The translations under genes were made by a program, and so were the position numbers. The notes beneath the pieces are model-generated. The model was not told where the DNA came from, ran no database searches, and saw only the letters and a program-made list of their open reading frames with translations. A stretch of 64,000 nt of DNA, from NCBI RefSeq assembly GCF_002776695.1, contig NZ_LFJC01000003.1:3740709-3804708 (forward strand), given 5' to 3'. This document shows positions 62,114 through 64,000 of the stretch, in pieces. Positions within the stretch are counted from its first letter, which is position 1. Each line of letters starts with the position of its first letter. The DNA comes from Bradyrhizobium nitroreducens. Lineage in GTDB: Bacteria; Pseudomonadota; Alphaproteobacteria; Rhizobiales; Xanthobacteraceae.

Positions 62114-62196
62114 CGTCATTCCGGGGCGGTCCAAAGGACCGAACCCGGAATCTCGAGATTCCGGGTTCGGCTCTTTCGAGCCGCCCCGGAATGACG
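62114..62196. repeat. large palindromic repeat
   Basis: CGTCATTCCGGGGCGGTCC at the left pairs with the right arm GCCGCCCCGGAATGACG; ACCCGGAATCTCGAGATTCCGGGTT forms a near-perfect central stem. The outer arms match the repeat at 16039-16080. It lies between the convergent hppA and binding-protein genes. Confidence 0.85.
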
Positions 62197-62203
62197 CTTC
62201 GCG

Positions 62204-63217
62204 TCACTGCACGTCCATCTGCAGCCCTTCCTTCTGGATGATGCCGGCGAACTTCTTCGTCTCGGCGTCCACGAAGGCGGCGAACTGCTCCGGCGTGCCG
62301 TAATCGGCGCGGGCGCCCATGGCGGCGATCTGCTTCTTGACGTCGTCGCGCTCCAGCATCGCCTTGACCTGGAGATTGAGCGCGCCCAGCACCTCCGGCG
62401 AGACGCCCTTCGGCAGGAACACCGAGAACCACGACGAGACGTCGAAATTCGCAAGCTCCGGCGCGCTCTCGCGCATGGTCGGCAGGTTAGGGGCGAGGTC
62501 GCTGCGCTCGGGCGTGGTGACGCAGAGGCCGGTGAGGGTGCCATTCTGCACCTGCGGCAGGCTCGGATAGAGATTGTCGAACAGGATCTGGATGTCGCCG
62601 GCGAGCGCGGCCTGCAGCGCGGGTCCGGCGCCGCGGAACGGGATGTGCGTCATCTTCAGCCCGGTGAGCTGCAGGAACCAGGCGCCGGTGAGGTGAGGGC
62701 TCTGGCCGACGCCGGAGGAGGCGTAGCTGAGCTTGTCCGGATTGGCCTTGAGAAAGGCGATCAGCTCGGCAACCGACTTGATGCCGGTCTTCGGATGCGC
62801 CGAGACGATGTTCGGGATCCGGATCATGTTGGAGACCGGCTGGAGCTGGTCCGGCTTGTAGGTGAGGTTCTTGAAGATGCTGTAGGCGATCGCGTTCGGA
62901 CCGGGATTGCCGATCAGGATGGTGTGGCCGTCAGGCTTGGCGCGGACCACCTCGGCCGTGCCGATGGTGCCACCGCCGCCTGAGCGGTTTTCAACGACGG
63001 CCGACTGGCCCCATGCGGTTTGCAGATGTGCGGCGAGGAGCCGGCCCATCACGTCGGTCGAGCCGCCGGCTGCGGCCGGGACGACGAGACGAACGGTCTC
63101 GGTCGGTTTCCAGTCCGCAAGGCTCGATCGCGGCAGGATGGCCGCGGCCGAAAGGCCCGCAGCAGCGGTGAGCACGCGACGGCGGGACAACAAAGTGTTC
63201 TGAAGTTTCTTGGGCAC
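62204..63217 (-). CDS. tripartite tricarboxylate transporter substrate-binding protein (Bug/TctC family)
   Basis: A 337-residue periplasmic binding protein. I take the GTG at 63217 (preceded by GGGAG at 8 bases) over longer starts. The N-terminal LSRRRVLTAAAGLSAAAILP carries a twin-arginine-like SRRRVL motif, so Tat export is possible. Family features are VRLVVPAAAGGSTDVMGRLL, VVENRSGGGGTIGTAEV, YASSGVGQSPHLTGAWF and IPFRGAGPALQAALAGDIQI. These proteins bind carboxylates for TctAB transporters or act in sensing; no TctAB genes are nearby, so it is an orphan. Confidence 0.92.
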   Translation of the reverse strand: MPKKLQNTLLSRRRVLTAAAGLSAAAILPRSSLADWKPTETVRLVVPAAAGGSTDVMGRLLAAHLQTAWGQSAVVENRSGGGGTIGTAEVVRAKPDGHTILIGNPGPNAIAYSIFKNLTYKPDQLQPVSNMIRIPNIVSAHPKTGIKSVAELIAFLKANPDKLSYASSGVGQSPHLTGAWFLQLTGLKMTHIPFRGAGPALQAALAGDIQILFDNLYPSLPQVQNGTLTGLCVTTPERSDLAPNLPTMRESAPELANFDVSSWFSVFLPKGVSPEVLGALNLQVKAMLERDDVKKQIAAMGARADYGTPEQFAAFVDAETKKFAGIIQKEGLQMDVQ

Positions 63218-63436
63218 GAATCCAACTCCCTGCTTCTTGCTTTGCAGCGAGCGTAAGGAACCCGACTTGCGACGGCAAGTCGCACGCGACCACAAAGGCC
63301 GCGCAGACGGTGGCACGACGCCGCAGGCGAGCGCCATTTACCTTCCGGCGGAATTGGAGCCGCGCGAGATGCTCGCCTTGAAGCGTTGTCGCGACGCCAA
63401 CCGGCGTCCACGTCGCTCGAAAAAAGAGCTGGCGAC

Positions 63437-63922
63437 CTAGTTGAAGCTGAGCAGCTTGAACAGCGGCGCGAGGTAGCTCATCTCCTGACCCGACGTCGCC
63501 GTGGTCCGGCTGATGAAGTCGAAGATCTTGCCGTCCTGCAGGCCGTAATTCGCCAACCGGCGCACGCGCCGGTTCTTGTCGAAATAGACCGCGATCACGC
63601 GCTGGTCGATCACCTTCTGGTTCATGAAGGCGACCATGCGCTCCGAGCGCTGCGAGATGTAGTAGAACACCTCGCCGTCGAGGGTGGCGACGGTGGAGGG
63701 CGTGCCCATCACGATCAGCACCTGATCCTGGCTCGCGCCGATCGGAATCTGCTCCAGCGCGCCGGGCGGCAGGATGTAGCCCTTCTGGAACTGTTCGCCG
63801 GTGCAGCCCGCAAGAGCGGCGCCGACCACGGCCATTGCGGCGAGCATGCGCAAGCCGCGCCAGCGTGCATGAAGGCCGCGCCGCTTGTCCGCGCGCAGGC
63901 TGGTCTGGTTCGTTATCGTCAT
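63437..63922 (-). CDS. bamE: outer membrane protein assembly factor BamE (SmpA/OmlA)
   Basis: A 161-residue lipoprotein of the BAM complex that inserts beta-barrel proteins into the outer membrane. The signal peptide ends in the lipobox AALAGC. The mature domain has FQKGYILPPGALEQIPIGAS and QDQVLIVMGTPSTVATLDG, then EVFYYISQRSER and DQRVIAVYFDKNRRV, all typical of SmpA/OmlA. I use the ATG at 63922 (MTITNQTSLR). Upstream promoter sequences lie near or beyond the end of the window. Confidence 0.92.
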   Translation of the reverse strand: MTITNQTSLRADKRRGLHARWRGLRMLAAMAVVGAALAGCTGEQFQKGYILPPGALEQIPIGASQDQVLIVMGTPSTVATLDGEVFYYISQRSERMVAFMNQKVIDQRVIAVYFDKNRRVRRLANYGLQDGKIFDFISRTTATSGQEMSYLAPLFKLLSFN

Positions 63923-64000
63923 CGTGGAACTGATTCCGTCCCCTTGCGTCGCGCGAGGCGCTGAAGTACCGGGCTGGGCGACTGAATGCAACTCGCGCGC

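Overview
This window looks like a chromosomal segment of a Bradyrhizobium-type alphaproteobacterium (Nitrobacteraceae). The basis is the strongly GC-biased third codon positions, the porin type, a Mg-type HemB, conserved gene blocks such as rsh-pdxJ-acpS-lepB-rnc-era-recO and glyA-nrdR-rib-nusB-thiL-hppA, GGAAC-N16/17-CGTT (EcfG) promoters, and several families of imperfect palindromic intergenic repeats that I recognise from this group. No tRNA, rRNA, insertion sequence or CRISPR array was seen.

Layout. 1-9 kb: the end of a porin, a probably broken small secreted-protein gene, a soluble lytic transglycosylase, then dapA, mscL, smpB, a redoxin, and on the other strand a UDGb-type uracil-DNA glycosylase with a NYN-domain protein. 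8.7-23 kb: housekeeping (rpoZ, rsh, pdxJ, acpS, lepB, rnc, era, recO, parC), then a peptide-type substrate-binding protein next to a GMC oxidoreductase. 23.1-24 kb: noncoding, made of dispersed repeats. 24-29 kb: an accessory stress-type island with an alpha/beta hydrolase, tiny hydrophilic proteins, a single-domain response regulator and a histidine kinase. Three of its genes carry textbook EcfG promoter sequences and two more carry a variant. 29.3-39.4 kb: metal and transport functions (chrBA, dmeF, a secreted metallo-beta-lactamase, two MFS carriers, a cyclase-domain protein, mntH with a palindromic operator).

39.4-47.6 kb is the most unusual part. One tightly packed operon encodes a 20-residue leader peptide, a 1064-residue zinc-ribbon/cyclase-like/AAA/TPR protein, a divergent cytochrome P450, a 603-residue multi-pass membrane protein of unrecognised function, and a DyP-type peroxidase. 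The stop-start overlaps suggest the four large proteins work together. I do not know this combination as a described system.

47.7-64 kb returns to backbone: bpt, an RDD protein, hemB with a likely Irr-type site, ldtR, two small proteins (one an evident paralog of a small gene in the stress island), glyA-nrdR-ribD-ribE, a Coq7-like hydroxylase inside the riboflavin cluster, ribH, nusB, thiL, hppA, a Bug-family binding protein and bamE. All identifications come from reading the sequence; no database search was run.
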